Positions 7,131-16,775 are shown, numbered from the stretch's first letter. The stretch: DNA of 64,000 bases from UBA1181 sp963631545 (GCA_963631545.1 CAVGRN010000004.1:1-64000), one strand, 5' to 3'. Notes: generated by a model from the letters alone, not told the origin. Program-made: numbers and translations.

Positions 7131-8261
7131 TTACCCGCAACACCACGCTTTTATCCTTTCTTCCATCTTACAACACCACGCTTCAAAATGAGGCGCAACG
7201 TATTTTTTGCATAAAAGGTCAATGACGGTGCAGGCTCCATAGACGGTGATAATGTCTAAAAACACATAGAGTGGAAAGAAATGCGAAAGTATCTGGACGT
7301 CGGCGACATGCAAGATTGCGCACCAAATGAGATAGCGGATAAGATCGCAATCGTGTATCAGATATACACCGAATGTGGCAGTCGCTAATTTGTTAACCGT
7401 AGGATTGCAGAAATGGAGCGATTGGAAAAATCTGAAAAAGCATACCGAGGCTAAAGGAACGCAAATGCAAAGTTCAAAGAACTTAGTGCCTTGAATGAAT
7501 GCTAATGATGTGGCTGGCAGAAAACCAAAGATATTTCTCTTCCCGACAATCGCTAACCAAAGCATTATGCCGGAAAGAAGGTAGAAAATGGCGTTCGTCG
7601 TCTTGACTTGACTGCTGCAATGAAGTCTGATGAAAGCCCCCAGTAGGTAGAAAAATAGTAATCTTATGACTTCTACATATTCTCTTCCGAACATAATAAC
7701 TTGCGCATAATACAAAATGTAAAAAGTTGCCAACAGAAGAATGAATCCTCGTTTGTTGATGCCATTTAAGAATTGATTGATGAGTGGCGAAACCAACATA
7801 ATGAGAACGTAGGTCGTTGCAAACCACCATGCACCTCCTGTTACTGGTCGAAAAATTGTGGCAACAAGATCTTTCGCTAATTCTATTGGTTGCCCTAAAG
7901 ATATAATGCCTAAGATCTCCGTATTATGGGTGAACTTAAGATACGAAAAAACTATGAAAAAAAGGACTGTAAGTGTAAAGGCATAGAAGACGACTTGGTG
8001 GGCAACTTTTCGAATGGAGATGCTCTCTTTGCGACAAACAAAATAGCCCGAAATCATCATGAAAAGGGCAACACCTATTTGTCCGCCAGGAAATAAGAAC
8101 TTTAATATTACGTTGTTTAAGTCTATTGCAGTCAAGTTGCCGGAAGCAACAATTTCGCTTACCACATAGCAACCATGGTATGACAAATGGTGAGCAACAA
8201 TCATCAGCATTGCTACGATTCGCAATAATTCAAAATTGCTTTGTCTTGTGTTCTCTGACAT
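7131..8261 (-). CDS. Acyltransferase 3 family membrane protein
   Basis: A 376-residue integral membrane protein with about ten hydrophobic segments. The opening RQSNFELLRIVAMLMIVAHH, including the conserved Arg and His, is typical of the acyltransferase 3 family, which O-acylates sugars of surface polysaccharides, lipids or antibiotics. No polysaccharide cluster surrounds it, so the substrate is unknown. The gene is clearly more AT-rich than its neighbours, with many A/T third positions, which hints at different ancestry. The last 18 residues contain AWCC twice, 11 residues apart, from a 13-bp direct repeat (7138-7150 and 7171-7183). The frame extends 10 codons upstream to a TTG, but the ATG at 8261 fits the family N-terminus and the promoter box. 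Confidence 0.88.
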   Translation of the reverse strand: MSENTRQSNFELLRIVAMLMIVAHHLSYHGCYVVSEIVASGNLTAIDLNNVILKFLFPGGQIGVALFMMISGYFVCRKESISIRKVAHQVVFYAFTLTVLFFIVFSYLKFTHNTEILGIISLGQPIELAKDLVATIFRPVTGGAWWFATTYVLIMLVSPLINQFLNGINKRGFILLLATFYILYYAQVIMFGREYVEVIRLLFFYLLGAFIRLHCSSQVKTTNAIFYLLSGIMLWLAIVGKRNIFGFLPATSLAFIQGTKFFELCICVPLASVCFFRFFQSLHFCNPTVNKLATATFGVYLIHDCDLIRYLIWCAILHVADVQILSHFFPLYVFLDIITVYGACTVIDLLCKKYVAPHFEAWCCKMEERIKAWCCG

Positions 8262-8288
8262 TCTTTTTACTATATTTCGTTGATATGA

Positions 8289-8296
8289 CAAAAATA
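8289..8296 (-). promoter_or_regulatory. Possible -7 box for the acyltransferase gene
   Basis: On the minus strand this reads TATTTTTG, matching TAnnTTTG, 28 bases before the ATG. It overlaps the T-run of the glmM terminator, so the match could be accidental. No -33 element is evident. Confidence 0.4.
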
Positions 8297-8326
8297 TAGT
8301 CTCGGAGTTTATTCCAAGACTATATT
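8290..8326 (-). terminator. Terminator of uvrA-glmM
   Basis: Perfect 10-bp stem (8293-8302 with 8317-8326) followed on the minus strand by five T. It lies 15 bases past the glmM stop codon and before the acyltransferase gene. Confidence 0.75.
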
Positions 8327-8341
8327 CCTGTTTTGATTATC

Positions 8342-9733
8342 TTACTTTTTCCTGCAAATTTCCTCAATCTCCCCCATAATCTTCTGTGCTAAGGCTTCTG
8401 CCTCTGCTTCGGTGTGGGCTTCGGAGTAGATGCGGATGATGGGTTCGGTGTTCGACTTACGGAGGTGTACCCATGAGTCGGCAAAGTCGATCTTCACACC
8501 GTCGATGTCGTTCACTTGCTCATTGGCGTATTTCTCTTTCATTTGCTTCAAGATGTTGTCAACCTTGATGTCGGGTGTCAACTGGATTTTGTTCTTCGAG
8601 ATGAAGTAGTTCGGATAGGTCTTGCGCAACTCCGACACTTTCATCTTCTTTTCTGCCAAAAGCGACAGGAAGAGGGCGATACCCACGAGAGCGTCGCGAC
8701 CGTAGTGGGCTTCTGGGTAGATGACGCCGCCGTTGCCTTCGCCGCCAATCACAGCATTGGATTCCTTCATCTTGGTAACCACGTTCACTTCGCCGACGGC
8801 TGCCGCATTGTAAGTACCTCCGTGCGTGCTGGTTACATCGCGCAACGCACGCGTGGAACTGAGGTTGGAAACGGTGTTGCCCGGGGTGTGACTCAAAATA
8901 TAGTCTGCCACAGACACCAACGTATACTCCTCGCCAAACATGGAGCCGTCTTCGCAGATAATCGCCAAACGGTCTACGTCTGGGTCTACCACGAAACCGA
9001 CATCGGCAATGCCTTTCTTCATCTCATCGGAAATTTGGGTGAGGTTGGCTGGCAATGGCTCTGGGTTGTGTGCGAATTGTCCGGTTGCCTCGCAGTTGAG
9101 TTTGATGACTTTGTCAACGCCCAATTCCTCGAGCAACTTTGGCAAAATCAATCCGCCGACAGAGTTCACGCAGTCGATCGCCACCGTGAAGTTTTCCTTC
9201 TTAATGGCTTTCTTGTTCACCAAATCCAAATTGATAACATCTTTGATGTGTGCTTGGGTGTAGTCTTCGTGGGTTACTGAACCTAAGTCGTCGACTTCCG
9301 CAAAGGTGAATTTATCTTTTTCAGCCAAAGCCAACACCTCTTTGCCGTCCTTGTCGCTCAAGAACTCTCCGTCGCTGTTGAGCAGTTTGAGGGCGTTCCA
9401 CTGCTTAGGGTTGTGGCTCGCTGTGATGATGATTCCGCCGATGGCTTTCTCTTTCTTAACGGCGATCTCGGTGGTTGGGGTCGTTGCCATACCAATGTTC
9501 ACTACGTCAATTCCCACTCCGACGAGGGTAGCCTCAACCAATGATTCTACCATCGGACCAGAGATTCGTGCGTCGCGTCCCACAACGATTTTCTTATTAT
9601 CGCTTCCACTGTGCGCTTTCAGCCAAGTGGCAAAAGCGGCCGTGAACTTTACAATATCTAATGGAGTGAGGTTGTCGCCGACATTGCCGCCGATCGTTCC
9701 TCTGATACCAGAAATTGATTTAATTAATGCCAT
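8342..9733 (-). CDS. glmM: Phosphoglucosamine mutase
   Basis: A 463-residue alpha-D-phosphohexomutase. The family interconverts glucosamine-6-phosphate and glucosamine-1-phosphate on the way to UDP-N-acetylglucosamine for peptidoglycan and lipopolysaccharide. All landmarks are present: phosphoserine loop TASHNP with Ser106, metal-binding DPDVDR with Asp250, Asp252 and Asp254, sugar-binding GEGNGG, and the C-terminal phosphate-binding RKSNTEP. Length is normal. In Bacteroidota this subfamily is usually annotated GlmM, though phosphomannomutase activity cannot be excluded from sequence. It starts 25 bases after uvrA on the same strand, so it is probably co-transcribed from the uvrA promoter. 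Confidence 0.9.
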   Translation of the reverse strand: MALIKSISGIRGTIGGNVGDNLTPLDIVKFTAAFATWLKAHSGSDNKKIVVGRDARISGPMVESLVEATLVGVGIDVVNIGMATTPTTEIAVKKEKAIGGIIITASHNPKQWNALKLLNSDGEFLSDKDGKEVLALAEKDKFTFAEVDDLGSVTHEDYTQAHIKDVINLDLVNKKAIKKENFTVAIDCVNSVGGLILPKLLEELGVDKVIKLNCEATGQFAHNPEPLPANLTQISDEMKKGIADVGFVVDPDVDRLAIICEDGSMFGEEYTLVSVADYILSHTPGNTVSNLSSTRALRDVTSTHGGTYNAAAVGEVNVVTKMKESNAVIGGEGNGGVIYPEAHYGRDALVGIALFLSLLAEKKMKVSELRKTYPNYFISKNKIQLTPDIKVDNILKQMKEKYANEQVNDIDGVKIDFADSWVHLRKSNTEPIIRIYSEAHTEAEAEALAQKIMGEIEEICRKK

Positions 9734-9758
9734 TGTATTTCTTTTAATTTATTATCAT

Positions 9759-12623
9759 TTAACGCTTTAACTCCATAGCAAGGAACTTGCCAGTGTAACT
9801 CTCAGGGCAGGCTGCCACGTCCTCGGGTGTTCCGCAAGCCACTACCTGCCCACCATTGCGTCCGCCATCGGGACCAATATCTATCACATAATCCGCAGCC
9901 TTTACAACATCCAAATTATGTTCAATGACGATGACGGAGTTGCCCCGGTCTACCAAGCGGTTCAGCACATCAAGCAGTATTCTGATGTCCTCGAAGTGCA
10001 GTCCCGTGGTCGGTTCATCCAAGATATAAACGGTGTTGCCCGTTTCCTTCTTCATCAGTTCTGTGGCAAGTTTGATGCGCTGACACTCGCCACCCGAAAG
10101 TGTCGTCGATGGCTGCCCCAACTTGATATACCCCAGTCCGATTTCCTGTAAAGTCTTGACTTTATGATAGATGCTTGGCACATTCTCGAAAAACTCCACT
10201 GCCATATTGACTGTCAAGTCTAAGACGTCGGCAATGGATTTTCCCTTGAAATGCACCTCCAAGGTTTCTCGGTTGTAGCGTTTACCCTGGCACATCTCGC
10301 AGGGCACCAACACATCGGGCAGAAAGTTCATTTCAATGGTGCGATAGCCATTTCCACCACACGTTTCGCACCGTCCGCCCTTCACGTTGAACGAGAAACG
10401 CCCGGCCTTGTAGCCCCGCATCTTCGACTCGGGGAGCGAAACGAACAGCTCACGGATGTCTGCAAACAACCCCGTATAAGTGGATGGGTTGGAACGTGGG
10501 GTCTTTCCGATAGGCGACTGGTCTACGTTGATCACCTTATCAACAAACTCCAGACCCTCGACACTGTCATACGCCAAAGGGTCTTGCAGCGAATTGTAGA
10601 AGTGCTGGCTGAGGATGGGGCGAAGCGTCTCGTTCACCAAAGTGGACTTACCACTTCCCGACACGCCCGTCACGCAAACCAATCTATTCAACGGGAACTC
10701 CACATCAATGCCCTTGAGGTTGTTGCCCCTCGCACCACGCACCACGATAGCGTTGCCAGAGCCTTTGCGGCGTTGCGACGAATACGGGATGGATAGTTCC
10801 CCATTCAGATAATCGGCGGTCATAGTGTGCGTTTTCAGCATTTCGGCTGGAGTGCCAGAAAAGACCACTTGTCCGCCCTTGCGCCCCGCCTTCGGACCGA
10901 TGTCCACCACATAATCCGCCTCGAGCATCATATCCCGGTCATGCTCCACCACGATGACGGAGTTGCCGAGGTCTCGCAACTTCTTCAGCGAATCGATGAG
11001 CCGCACATTGTCGCGCTGGTGCAAACCGATGCTCGGTTCATCCAAAATATAAAGCACATTGACCAATTGCGACCCGATTTGGGTGGCAAGCCTAATACGC
11101 TGGTTTTCACCACCTGAAAGGGAAACAGACGCACGATTGAGCGAAAGGTAATCCAACCCGACGTCTAACATAAATCCCAAACGGCTTTTTATTTCTTTCA
11201 CAATCAGTTCTGCCACAGCACGTTGCTTTTCGTTCAGTTGCTGCGGAGCAGTCTCCACCCAAGCGGCAAGGTCGGCGATGTCCATCTGCGAGAGTTCTGC
11301 TATATTCTTTCCGGCAATGCGGTAACTAAGTGCCTCGCGGTTCAGCCGTGCGCCACCGCACACTGGGCAAACCACCTGTTTGCTGAACTGACCCGCCCAC
11401 TTCTGCGCCGTGGCCGATGCATCTGCATCGCGCTGCATCTCAATGTAATGCACCACGCCTTCGAACACGCACGTCATATTCGACGAGCCAAGCGACTCGT
11501 TTTTCACGCAGATGCGTTCGTCCGTGCCGTTCAGCACCACATCCAACGCCTCGTCCGACAAGGTGCTTATGGGGTCTTTCAGCGAAAAATCGTAACGCTC
11601 TGCCACAGCCTCCAACTGCCAGAAGAACAGCGATTTCTTGTATTTCCCCAATGGCACGACGCCACCATTATAAATACTGACAGAACGGTCTGGTATGATT
11701 TTGTCTATGTCAATCTCGTTCACCACCCCTATTCCCTTGCACTTGGGGCAACTGCCGTGAGGCGAGTTGAACGAAAAATTATGCGGAGCCGGCTCGGCGT
11801 AGGAGATTCCCGACGTCGGACACATCAGGTGCCGACTGAAATGCCGAACCGAATCATCTTTTTTCTTCAAAATGACGATCGAACCCTTGCCCTGCTTCAA
11901 AGCATTGCGCACAGACTCCTTCACGCGCTGGCTGTTTTTTTCAGAAACAACCAATTTATCTATCACCACTTCGATGGTGTGGTTTCTATACCGATCCACC
12001 CTCATACCGTGGACAATCTCTTTCATCTCGCCGTCCACACGCACATTCAGATAGCCCTTTCTGCGGATTTGCTCGAATAGTTCCTTGTAATGTCCCTTTC
12101 GGGAGTTCACCACCGGAGCAAGGATGAAGATGGGTTCCTCCTTGTATTCCTCCTCCACAAGCGAGATGATTTGGTCTTCGGTGTATTTCACCATTTTCTC
12201 GCCCGTAACATACGAATACGCCTCGCCCGCCCGCGCGAAAAGCAAGCGGAAGAAATCGTAAATCTCCGTAGTCGTCCCGACAGTGGAACGTGGGTTTTTG
12301 TTGGTGGTTTTCTGTTCTATGGAAATAACCGGACTAAGTCCCGTGATTTTGTCCACATCGGGGCGTTCCATATTACCGAGGAAATTCCGCGCGTAGGCAG
12401 AGAATGTTTCAATGTAGCGACGTTGCCCCTCCGCATAGATCGTGTCGAAGGCGAGCGAAGACTTGCCGCTTCCACTCAACCCAGTGATTACGACCAACTT
12501 ATCACGAGGTATCGAAACATCGATGTTTTTCAAATTATGCACCCTTGCGCCAAAAACTTCAATCATTCCCGGCCGAGATGCCTCATCTACTATATCCTTA
12601 TTTTTTGCTTCTTTCTTATCCAC
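9759..12623 (-). CDS. uvrA: Excinuclease ABC subunit A
   Basis: A 954-residue UvrA, the damage-recognition ATPase of nucleotide excision repair, which loads UvrB onto lesions. Two ABC-type ATPase modules are visible: Walker A GLSGSGKS at 48-55 and GVSGSGKS near 655, each with its own LSGGE signature (LSGGENQR, LSGGECQR) and a DEP Walker B. Zinc-binding Cys pairs are present: CPKC near 300, CPVC near 418 and the CETC/CEMC finger near 753-780. The reading frame opens with GTG at 12623, placed 25 bases after a good promoter. An in-frame ATG at 12566 directly before the family's usual IEVFGARVHNLKNI opening is an alternative start. Downstream is glmM. Confidence 0.96.
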   Translation of the reverse strand: MDKKEAKNKDIVDEASRPGMIEVFGARVHNLKNIDVSIPRDKLVVITGLSGSGKSSLAFDTIYAEGQRRYIETFSAYARNFLGNMERPDVDKITGLSPVISIEQKTTNKNPRSTVGTTTEIYDFFRLLFARAGEAYSYVTGEKMVKYTEDQIISLVEEEYKEEPIFILAPVVNSRKGHYKELFEQIRRKGYLNVRVDGEMKEIVHGMRVDRYRNHTIEVVIDKLVVSEKNSQRVKESVRNALKQGKGSIVILKKKDDSVRHFSRHLMCPTSGISYAEPAPHNFSFNSPHGSCPKCKGIGVVNEIDIDKIIPDRSVSIYNGGVVPLGKYKKSLFFWQLEAVAERYDFSLKDPISTLSDEALDVVLNGTDERICVKNESLGSSNMTCVFEGVVHYIEMQRDADASATAQKWAGQFSKQVVCPVCGGARLNREALSYRIAGKNIAELSQMDIADLAAWVETAPQQLNEKQRAVAELIVKEIKSRLGFMLDVGLDYLSLNRASVSLSGGENQRIRLATQIGSQLVNVLYILDEPSIGLHQRDNVRLIDSLKKLRDLGNSVIVVEHDRDMMLEADYVVDIGPKAGRKGGQVVFSGTPAEMLKTHTMTADYLNGELSIPYSSQRRKGSGNAIVVRGARGNNLKGIDVEFPLNRLVCVTGVSGSGKSTLVNETLRPILSQHFYNSLQDPLAYDSVEGLEFVDKVINVDQSPIGKTPRSNPSTYTGLFADIRELFVSLPESKMRGYKAGRFSFNVKGGRCETCGGNGYRTIEMNFLPDVLVPCEMCQGKRYNRETLEVHFKGKSIADVLDLTVNMAVEFFENVPSIYHKVKTLQEIGLGYIKLGQPSTTLSGGECQRIKLATELMKKETGNTVYILDEPTTGLHFEDIRILLDVLNRLVDRGNSVIVIEHNLDVVKAADYVIDIGPDGGRNGGQVVACGTPEDVAACPESYTGKFLAMELKR

Positions 12624-12647
12624 CGTAGTATGCGAATTTCATCCCCA

Positions 12648-12679
12648 CAAAGATAGTCATTTCAGCAAAGAGCCGCAAA
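12648..12679 (-). promoter_or_regulatory. Promoter of uvrA-glmM
   Basis: Minus-strand -7 box TATCTTTG at 12648-12655 and -33 box TTTG at 12676-12679, exactly 20 bases apart. Both match the Bacteroidota consensus fully. The -33 box lies inside the last codons of the upstream DUF4380 gene, so uvrA can be transcribed independently of it. Confidence 0.75.
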
Positions 12680-13586
12680 TATCGGACGGTGCTTCGCCCA
12701 CGCTCCACCTACTCCAAGTGGACATTTTTTCACCTGGACGAAGTGTCTTATACGGGGCGTGATACTCAAGTTCGAGCAGACACCTCTTAGGGTCGGCGCA
12801 GACAAAATTGTACAATTCAATTTCGGCTTGTTCGGGATGGATGGTTGCCGCATCATGGTGTTCAAACTCCAATTTCAGCCACTCGCTGCCACATTTCGCA
12901 TAGATGACGGGGGTTAATGTATTCAGATAAGCCTTGCCGGTACACTCTTGGAACTGACGATCGAAGTTCCACGGTGTGAACGAGAAATAGCCGTCGGCAA
13001 TGCGGTAGGACGGACTACCTTGCCAGGGGTGCGAAGGCTCTCCCAAACGGAAATCCGACGGCGAGGCAATCGGCACATAGTTCTCATTCATACCCTGCAC
13101 CCGAGTGATGAGCCAAAGATCCCACGCCACCGCCGTGTCGCGGACATTCTCCGCCTCAACGCCAAAGAAGAGGCTGCCATCATCCTCCAATCTTATTTGC
13201 TTCACAAAGGAAACGCCACTGATGGGCGATGGTTTCCCCTTGATTATCAACCTATTCAATGCATATTCTTCCACATTGTATTCCCCGAAACTGATGAAAG
13301 GATCGGGCGGCCAGAAAAGGTCGGAGTTGAATTTTTCCTTGTTGAGTGTCTGCTGTTTCCACCACTGGCTCTGCGGTCCGAGCCACACCTCGTGCCCGTT
13401 ATATCCACGGAAATCCGACATCTCGGGGGTCGGAATCAGCCTGTCCTCCTCCCGCTCGTTCCACAATGCTGGGTCGCTCTCCAACAGGTTGGGCTGCCCG
13501 ATGCGATGGTAGGAAACAATCCGCCCGCCAGCCTCCAAAAGCACCAACGCCTCGAACCCCCCATTCTGAATCTTTACAAGTGTCAT
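12657..13586 (-). CDS. DUF4380 (galactose-mutarotase-like fold) protein
   Basis: A 309-residue protein of the DUF4380 group, which shares the beta-sandwich fold of aldose 1-epimerases. Supporting features are the N-terminal GGRIVSYHRIG strand pair, the GHEVWLGPQSQW segment near 64-75, the central KQIRLEDDGSLFF strands and a C-terminal WSRWSVG. Members bind sugars or act as mutarotase-like enzymes, but no activity is established for this group. There is no signal peptide, so it should be cytosolic. It is separated from the nitroreductase gene upstream by an intrinsic terminator, and it ends just before the uvrA promoter, so it is probably a single-gene transcript. Confidence 0.8.
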   Translation of the reverse strand: MTLVKIQNGGFEALVLLEAGGRIVSYHRIGQPNLLESDPALWNEREEDRLIPTPEMSDFRGYNGHEVWLGPQSQWWKQQTLNKEKFNSDLFWPPDPFISFGEYNVEEYALNRLIIKGKPSPISGVSFVKQIRLEDDGSLFFGVEAENVRDTAVAWDLWLITRVQGMNENYVPIASPSDFRLGEPSHPWQGSPSYRIADGYFSFTPWNFDRQFQECTGKAYLNTLTPVIYAKCGSEWLKLEFEHHDAATIHPEQAEIELYNFVCADPKRCLLELEYHAPYKTLRPGEKMSTWSRWSVGEAPSDICGSLLK

Positions 13587-13605
13587 AGCATAATAGTATT
13601 TAGGT

Positions 13606-13644
13606 AAAAAAAATCCAATCGTTGTTTCAAGAACGATTGGATTT
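13606..13644 (-). terminator. Terminator of coaD-ABC-F-nitroreductase operon
   Basis: Perfect 13-bp stem (13611-13623 with 13632-13644) and an 8-nt loop. On the minus strand it runs into eight T. It lies 5 bases beyond the nitroreductase stop codon. This is the strongest intrinsic terminator in the window. Confidence 0.9.
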
Positions 13645-13649
13645 GGTAT

Positions 13650-14333
13650 TTATTTTATCCAGACGAACGGCTGACCATCGGCTCCTTCCTCAAAATGGAA
13701 TTTGGCAATGCCAAGGTCTACCGCCGTATAGCCCACCAACGAGAATTTGCGCCTTGCAGCCACTCGCTCCTGGCCTCCACCGTCTCGTCCCAAATATTCA
13801 AAAAAGAATTTCTGCTGATTGACGGCCGTCGGTGCAAGCAGTGCCATTTCCACTCCCTTACGAAACCATCCCGGTGTGGAGGTATCGCAATTGCTCACCT
13901 GCTCAACGCTCTTGATTTTGTGCGCCACTCCCTGCGTCTGACCGTAGCCCAGCGCAATCACGCAGACTAATTTCTCACCTTCGCCAACGACATACGCATC
14001 CGTCTTACGGTAGGACAGGCCCACCCAACAAGTGTTCAGACCCAAAGACTGAGACAAAAGCACGAGTTGCTCGCCATAGTAGCCGATGCGTTCGTCTAAG
14101 TCGTCCGTCTTTTTGCCGACCATCACGAAGTAATTTTCAACCCCCGAAAAAGAGCCATAAGAGAGCAAGCCAGTGAAGGCTTTCTTCTCGTTCAACACCA
14201 ATTGTATGTGCAGATCGCCCTCAGCATTGCATGCATCGACTTTGGCTTGCAGCGTTGCAACCACATCTGCGGTAATAGCCTTACTGATGTATTTTCTGAC
14301 GGAGTGCCTGCTACGGATTACTTCTTCTAACAT
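13650..14333 (-). CDS. Nitroreductase family flavoprotein
   Basis: A 227-residue FMN-dependent nitroreductase-fold protein, cytosolic. The N-terminal RSRHSVRKYISK carries the Arg-x-Ser-x-Arg phosphate-binding pattern, and LAPTAVNQQKFFFEY near residues 166-180 is the second FMN-contact segment. Spacing between these differs from classical nitroreductases and resembles the TM1586-like subgroup. Such proteins reduce nitro groups or quinones with NAD(P)H; the physiological substrate is unknown. It starts 9 bases after the ABC-F gene and ends right before a strong terminator, so it is the last gene of coaD - ABC-F - nitroreductase. Confidence 0.85.
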   Translation of the reverse strand: MLEEVIRSRHSVRKYISKAITADVVATLQAKVDACNAEGDLHIQLVLNEKKAFTGLLSYGSFSGVENYFVMVGKKTDDLDERIGYYGEQLVLLSQSLGLNTCWVGLSYRKTDAYVVGEGEKLVCVIALGYGQTQGVAHKIKSVEQVSNCDTSTPGWFRKGVEMALLAPTAVNQQKFFFEYLGRDGGGQERVAARRKFSLVGYTAVDLGIAKFHFEEGADGQPFVWIK

Positions 14334-14342
14334 AAGTGTCAG

Positions 14343-16277
14343 TTATTGTTTTGACAAATTCTCCAATTCCTCGGAAAGGAGTTCCCACTCATACATTTTC
14401 TGCTCCAATTCGTGTTTTTTCTTGCCGTAATCTTGGAAGAGGGAAGTGTCTGATGCGTTTTCTGGCAGCGACATTTTTTCTTCAAGCGCCTTGATGTCGT
14501 TTTCCAATTGGTTGACAGCAGTTTCAGCGTCCTGCACGGCTTTCTCCGCCTTGCGTATCTTCTTCTGCTGCTCTTTCTTCGCCTCGTAAGACATTTTGTT
14601 GGACGACGGCTCCTCTGCTGCGGTGGCGACTTTCGCCGTTTCGGCCTTACGGTCTAACTCGCGCAACGAGTCCATTTTCTTGGCTTGCAGAAAATCGTAG
14701 ATTCCGCCGATATGCTCTTTCACCTTGTGGTCGGCAAATTCGTAGACCTTATCCACCAACCCGTCAAGGAACTCACGGTCGTGCGACACTACAACCACCG
14801 TGCCATTAAACGCCTTGATTGCGTCCTTCAGCACATCTTTCGATCGCATATCCAAATGGTTTGTCGGCTCGTCCAATACCAAAAAGTTGACAGGTTCAAG
14901 CAATAGGCGAATCATCGCCAAACGTGTGCGTTCGCCACCCGAAAGCACTTTCACTTTCTTGTCCGATGCCTCGCCACCGAACATAAAAGCACCGAGGATG
15001 TCGCGTATCTTCGTCCGTATGTCGCCCACTGCCACCTTGTCTATCGTATCGAAAACCGTAACGTCCTCGTCTAACAAAGAAGCCTGATTCTGAGCAAAAT
15101 AGCCGATTTTCACCAAATGTCCGAGTTTGAGGCTGCCCGAATAATCCACCTGATCCATAATGCACTTCACGAGCGTGGTTTTCCCCTCGCCGTTCTTGCC
15201 GACGAAAGCCACTTTGTCACCTCGCTTGATAGTGATGTCGATATTGTCCAAAATCACCTTGTCGCCATACGCCTTGGTGAGGTTTTTCGCCTCAACGGTG
15301 ATTGTGCCGGAGTGCGGTGCTGGTGGAAATTTCAGACGAAGCGCGGAATTATCCTCCTCGTCCACCTCGATGATGTCCATCTTCTCCAACTGCTTGATGC
15401 GCGACTGCACCTGGTTGGATTTTGTCGCCTTATAGCGGAACCGCTCTATGAAATCCTCCGTGTCTTGAATCTGCTTCTGCTGATTCTCGTAGGCGCGGAG
15501 TTGTTGTTCGCGGCGTTCCTTGCGCAACTCCACGTATTTGGAGTAGGAAACCTTATAGTCGTAGATTTTCCCGCAAGAGATTTCAATCGTGCGGTTGGTT
15601 ACGTTGTCGATAAAGGCGCGGTCGTGAGACACGAGGATCACCGCACTGCCCGAGGTCTTGAGAAAATCCTCTAACCACTGGATGGACTCGATGTCCAAGT
15701 GGTTGGTTGGCTCGTCTAAGAGCAGCACGTCTGGTCGGCGCAACAAAATCTTCGCCAACTCGACGCGCATACGCCAGCCACCGCTGAACTCGCTCGTTTG
15801 CCGTTCAAAGTCAGAACGGAGGAAACCCAGTCCGAGCAGCGTTTTCTCTACGTTTCCCTGGAAATCGTTTGCCCCCATCATATCGAGCCGTTCGTTGGCG
15901 TGCGTCAGTTGGTCAATGATTTTCGCATATTCGGGAGAATCATAATCCTCGCGTGTGGCAAGTTGGTTGGATAGTTGGTTGATCTCGTCCTGCAACTCGA
16001 AGATGTGGGAGAAAGCCTTCTCCGCCTCTTCCCGGACGGTTGTGCCATCATTATGGATCATGTGCTGCGGCAGGTAGCCGATGGTAACATCCTTAGGCAC
16101 AGACACCGAACCCGAGGTGGGCGGTTGCAAACCGGCAAAGACCTTCAGCATAGTGCTTTTCCCCGCTCCGTTCTTGCCGACGAGGGCGATACGGTCTCGC
16201 GGGTTCACAACATACGAAACATCGCTGAAGAGCGGCTCGCTACCGAAACGTATGGTTAGGTTGTTTACAGAAATCAT
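14343..16277 (-). CDS. ABC-F family ATPase (ribosome-associated)
   Basis: A 644-residue soluble protein with two ABC ATPase domains and no membrane segment, as in the ABC-F family of translation factors that act at the ribosomal E site. Domain 1 has Walker A GKNGAGKS at 34-41, signature FSGGWRMR and Walker B LLLDEPTNHLD. An interdomain linker, rich in charged residues, follows at about 240-320. Domain 2 has GKNGEGKT near 361, LSGGERTR and a second DEPTNHLD. The last 90 residues are a charged coiled coil, the ABC_tran_CTD seen in the Uup/YdiF branch. It lies 24 bases after coaD. A resistance role is possible but not indicated. Confidence 0.93.
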   Translation of the reverse strand: MISVNNLTIRFGSEPLFSDVSYVVNPRDRIALVGKNGAGKSTMLKVFAGLQPPTSGSVSVPKDVTIGYLPQHMIHNDGTTVREEAEKAFSHIFELQDEINQLSNQLATREDYDSPEYAKIIDQLTHANERLDMMGANDFQGNVEKTLLGLGFLRSDFERQTSEFSGGWRMRVELAKILLRRPDVLLLDEPTNHLDIESIQWLEDFLKTSGSAVILVSHDRAFIDNVTNRTIEISCGKIYDYKVSYSKYVELRKERREQQLRAYENQQKQIQDTEDFIERFRYKATKSNQVQSRIKQLEKMDIIEVDEEDNSALRLKFPPAPHSGTITVEAKNLTKAYGDKVILDNIDITIKRGDKVAFVGKNGEGKTTLVKCIMDQVDYSGSLKLGHLVKIGYFAQNQASLLDEDVTVFDTIDKVAVGDIRTKIRDILGAFMFGGEASDKKVKVLSGGERTRLAMIRLLLEPVNFLVLDEPTNHLDMRSKDVLKDAIKAFNGTVVVVSHDREFLDGLVDKVYEFADHKVKEHIGGIYDFLQAKKMDSLRELDRKAETAKVATAAEEPSSNKMSYEAKKEQQKKIRKAEKAVQDAETAVNQLENDIKALEEKMSLPENASDTSLFQDYGKKKHELEQKMYEWELLSEELENLSKQ

Positions 16278-16301
16278 TTCAAGAGATAATTAGATAGGCA
16301 A

Positions 16302-16775
16302 TCAGAGTGCAAGATCCTCTTCCGAAACGTGCGGTGGAAGGAAACCTGAAATCTCCTTTTGGTGTCCATAGCGCAAGACGTCGCGCACCACAGTGGAACT
16401 GATATAGGAGTGCTGCGGCTCAGTGAAAAGCAGCAGTGTGTCGATGCCCGAGATGCGGCGGTTGGCGTCGGCAATGGTTCGTTCGTACTCAAAATCTTGA
16501 ATGGAGCGGATGCCCCTCAGGATGATGTTCGCCCCCACCTCTTTAGCAAAATCGACGGTCAGACAGTCGTAACTGCGCACCTGCACCCTCGGCTCGTCGC
16601 AAAAAGCCTTTTTGATGATATGCATTCTCTGCTCCACGGAATAGCGCGTTTTTTTCGCTTCATTGACACCAATGGAGATAATCACCTCGTCTAAGAAAGT
16701 CAGGGAACGACGCACCACGGAGTAATGTCCGATAGTGAACGGGTCGAAACTCCCCGGGAAAATAGCTACTGCCAT
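16302..16775 (-). CDS. coaD: Phosphopantetheine adenylyltransferase
   Basis: A 157-residue nucleotidyltransferase that makes dephospho-CoA from 4'-phosphopantetheine and ATP, the penultimate step of CoA synthesis. Diagnostic motifs are GSFDPFTIGH at 8-17 (the T/HxGH site), RYSVEQRM, the RGIRSIQDFEYE segment around 88-99 and the nucleotide-binding ISSTVVRD. Length is typical of bacterial CoaD. It is first in a minus-strand operon with the ABC-F and nitroreductase genes. A TAATTTTG box lies 42 bases upstream of the ATG. Confidence 0.96.
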   Translation of the reverse strand: MAVAIFPGSFDPFTIGHYSVVRRSLTFLDEVIISIGVNEAKKTRYSVEQRMHIIKKAFCDEPRVQVRSYDCLTVDFAKEVGANIILRGIRSIQDFEYERTIADANRRISGIDTLLLFTEPQHSYISSTVVRDVLRYGHQKEISGFLPPHVSEEDLAL

